Shown: piece by piece, positions 61,831 through 64,000 of the stretch | Position numbering within the stretch: position 1 is the first letter of the stretch | How the letters are laid out: each line of letters begins with the position of its first letter | Origin: Diacronema lutheri | Lineage: Eukaryota; Haptophyta; Pavlovophyceae; Pavlovales; Pavlovaceae | Length of the DNA: 64,000 bases | NCBI GenBank assembly: GCA_019448385.1 | Contig: JAGTXO010000008.1 | Location: forward strand, 434,001 to 498,000 | Direction: 5' to 3' | The notes under the pieces: generated by a model | The model's database searches: none | Seen by the model: only the letters and a program-made list of their open reading frames with translations | Told to the model about the DNA's origin: nothing | Position numbers and translations under genes: made by a program

Positions 61831-64000
61831 CGTGCGGGAGCGCGCGAGTCTGTCAAGTGTGCCTGACCACGCCCTCAAGGCAGCGCGGTTTCGGCTTGCT
61901 GGCGACCCGGAGAAGCGGGTGCAGTGGATGCCAAACCTGATCGAGCATCTGAACAAGGCTGGGCATGTCGCAGAGCTGCTCACGTGCAACGCGGACACGA
62001 TGAACTCGCGGCTCGTGCACATCGCCAAGCTGCGCCACGAGCGCAGTAACCGCGAATTGGGCGATGCTGCGCCAGCGTTTAACGAGAACGACTGGGTCTT
62101 CCCGACCCTTGACCCGGCCAAGACGTACGTCGTTGGCTTCAACTTCATCCCCAAGCACGTGAAGGAGGTTTACGATGAGCACTTTGCGCAAGCGGGCTTT
62201 GAAGTAATCTTTGTTGATGCTGCGCACTTACGGCGGGGCCCTGGCCACGGTTACAAAGGAGGTGTGTGCTGCGTGCTTTCGCCTGTGGGGCAAGCCAGCC
62301 ACTCAATCCCATCTGCGTGTCCGCTGCGCGCGCGCCTCAACTCGTAGGGACTATCTTTGTGATCACCACGGTCAATGCCAACCGGAACATTGTCGCGCTA
62401 GCTTACTCGTTCAGGTTTGACACGGAGAACCAGGGCGCGTGGGAGGACATGTTCGCTTTCGCCAAGACGCACTACCCCACGCTTAACACGCCGAAGGGGG
62501 TAAGCCTCTCTGACGGTGACAAGGGCATCTCGAACGCGCACCGCAAGGTCTTTGCGTTGCGGGATAAGTTCCGGTGCTACGAGCACAAGAAGCTGAACAT
62601 CTTGCAGCACTCGAGCTTGACTTCCAGAATGCGTGGAGAGGCGCTGCGGGCATACAGGCTCTGCATCGAGGCAAAGACCGACCGTGACTTTGATGCGGCA
62701 TGGGCCTGCATGCCAAACGAGGCGCGCGACCACTTTCCGCAGGCGCAGTGGCCAGAGTTCTTCCCGATCATGTGCAAGCACAGCCTGCACGGATGGTTCA
62801 CGTCTTCGGTCGCGGAGTCCGAGAGCAACGCGCTGGCGACAGCGCGATCGCAGGATCCGTTCAATGCCCTCCTCACGATCGTCGAGCAGTCCGCCGAACG
62901 CCTGGCCAAGCAACAAACTTTTGCGATCGATCATGCAGCAGAGCGCGACCTCGTCATGCCTGGACTTCCGCCCGCAGTAATCAAGCTGCTCGAACCGGTC
63001 ACGCGGCTTGCGGACTCGATGTCGACGGCCAGGACACAGAAGGTGGACGGAGCGAACCACGTCTACAACGTCGGTCGGCTGAGCCAGGCCGATGAGGTAC
63101 GTGCAGTCGTGCACGTTTCGCGGAGAGCGCGCGACGCGTAGTCGGCTGACCCTGCTCACGGCATGTGGCGGACGCGCGTTATGTGTGTGTGCGCGCGCGC
63201 ACGCGCGTTGTGTGTGTGTGCGCGCGCGCACACACGTATCTGGTTCGCTCACGTGTGGTGCGACGACGCCCCTCTCCTGCTGTTCTCTCTTGGCTGTGCT
63301 GCGCTGCCTGATCAGTTTCGGACGGTTGCGCTCAGGGCGTACGCGTGCTGTCCGCTCCTCAAGCTCAAGGTGTACCCGTGCCACCACTTTTGCCACGTGT
63401 GCAGCGTTGCTAAGCTGAGGGTGTGCGACTTCGCGCCACTATGCCACACCGAGGCAACCTGGCGCAAGCAGCTCGGCTTGTCGGCGCTACCGGCACCTGC
63501 CGCGGGTGGCGGGCAGCGCGAGCTCGCCGACAACGTGCGAAAGCAGCGCTGCCCACTGCCTGACGTGGCTGCGGTGCTCTCGGAGTCTCCGAAGGGGGCG
63601 CACCTGCAGCTCGTGATCGCCGTCCGTCCCGGGACGTGCAGCGCCTGCGCGCGCGCCCTCCGCGCGAGCGAGCTCTCAGCGCGCTGCGCGCCATCTCACG
63701 GGCTACGGCCTAATCTGCTGGTGCCGCCTCCCTCCCTGTGTCGTGCATCCCTGTGCTCTCTACAGTCGCCGGACGACCACCCGCGGGTGCCGACGCGCGC
63801 TTCCGCAGAGGCACGGAGCGCCCGCCGACCGCCAAACCATTTCCCTCGCACGAGCGACGCCCGGCGTACGCGCCTGGCCGTGGCGGGCGACCGCGCGCGC
63901 GCCCCTCCGGCCCGATTGGTGGGCTGGACGCAAACTTTCCCGGGCACGATGCTGCTGCTGCGTTCCGAGCTGCAGCGACTCCTGCGCACAGGTTTGCGCA
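61769..64000 (+). mobile_element. Mutator-like (MULE) transposase, spliced, runs to window edge
   Basis: A DDE transposase of the MULE family. First exon: KTYVVGFNFIPKHVKEVYDE then GFEVIFVDAAHLR (first Asp). A phase-1 GT...AG intron (62,262-62,347, 86 nt) leads to GTIFVITTVNANRNIVALAY, KGVSLSDGDKGISNAH (second Asp) and GWFTSSVAESESNALATARS (Glu). A second, phase-0 intron (63,097-63,315, 219 nt) joins DE to FRTVALRAYACCPLLKLKVY, then PCHHFCHVC, a SWIM-like zinc motif as in other MULEs. All three catalytic acids are present and no break was needed beyond the introns, so the gene may be functional. The start is uncertain and the end lies outside the window. Terminal inverted repeats were not seen. 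Confidence 0.82.
63181..63236. repeat. (TG)n/(CG)n alternating purine-pyrimidine tract
   Basis: Blocks TGTGTGTGTGCGCGCGCGCA and a similar second block, together nearly self-complementary, inside the second transposase intron. A strong candidate for Z-DNA or cruciform structure. Confidence 0.85.

Overview
The window is nuclear DNA of a very GC-rich eukaryotic microalga. A haptophyte or a similar high-GC flagellate fits best, but the sequence does not prove the lineage. The evidence is short GT...CAG introns of about 80-275 nt that restore reading frame, a bifunctional RibD with a leader, a plastid-type GluTRBP-like protein, a ciliary CFAP20DC homologue, and abundant eukaryotic mobile elements. 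No tRNA, rRNA or CRISPR array was recognised.

Layout. 1-5,073 is one copy (A) of a segmental duplication, followed by a broken Ty1/Copia element (about 5,074-9,156 or to about 9,6xx). Host genes follow: RibD (-), divergent from a long coiled-coil gene (+), then a DUF924 gene (-). From 18,856 to 37,756, all on the minus strand, lies a giant accessory element. In its own 5'->3' order it carries an Ulp1/C48-type protease module, an unassigned and possibly nuclease-like segment, a membrane segment, a second C48 module, several degenerate C48-like modules, a YqaJ-type exonuclease domain, a chromodomain, and an RNA-guided Fanzor nuclease. Duplication copy B (27,270-31,121) lies inside it. At 37,757-43,640 are repeat-rich spacers and a ubiquitin-specific protease (USP) gene. 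At 43,650-46,045 is a PIF1-type helicase with an unusual N-terminal domain. At 46,600-47,490 two 340-bp inverted-repeat elements sit head to head.

The right part is mostly host genes: a PNPOx/DUF2470 protein, a TIR-SAM-twin-repeat protein, a CS-domain protein divergent from RRP8, two small unknown genes with a shared inverted C-terminus, CFAP20DC and a membrane protein. The window ends in a spliced Mutator-like transposase with DDE and SWIM-like motifs.

The most notable feature is the chromodomain fused in frame to a Fanzor, downstream of a string of protease-like modules and a YqaJ nuclease. USP and PIF1 helicase genes lie further along the same strand. This combination is not one I recognise as a named element. 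Most long plus-strand ORFs across 1-5,000 and 20,700-34,400 are GC-rich shadows of these minus-strand genes.
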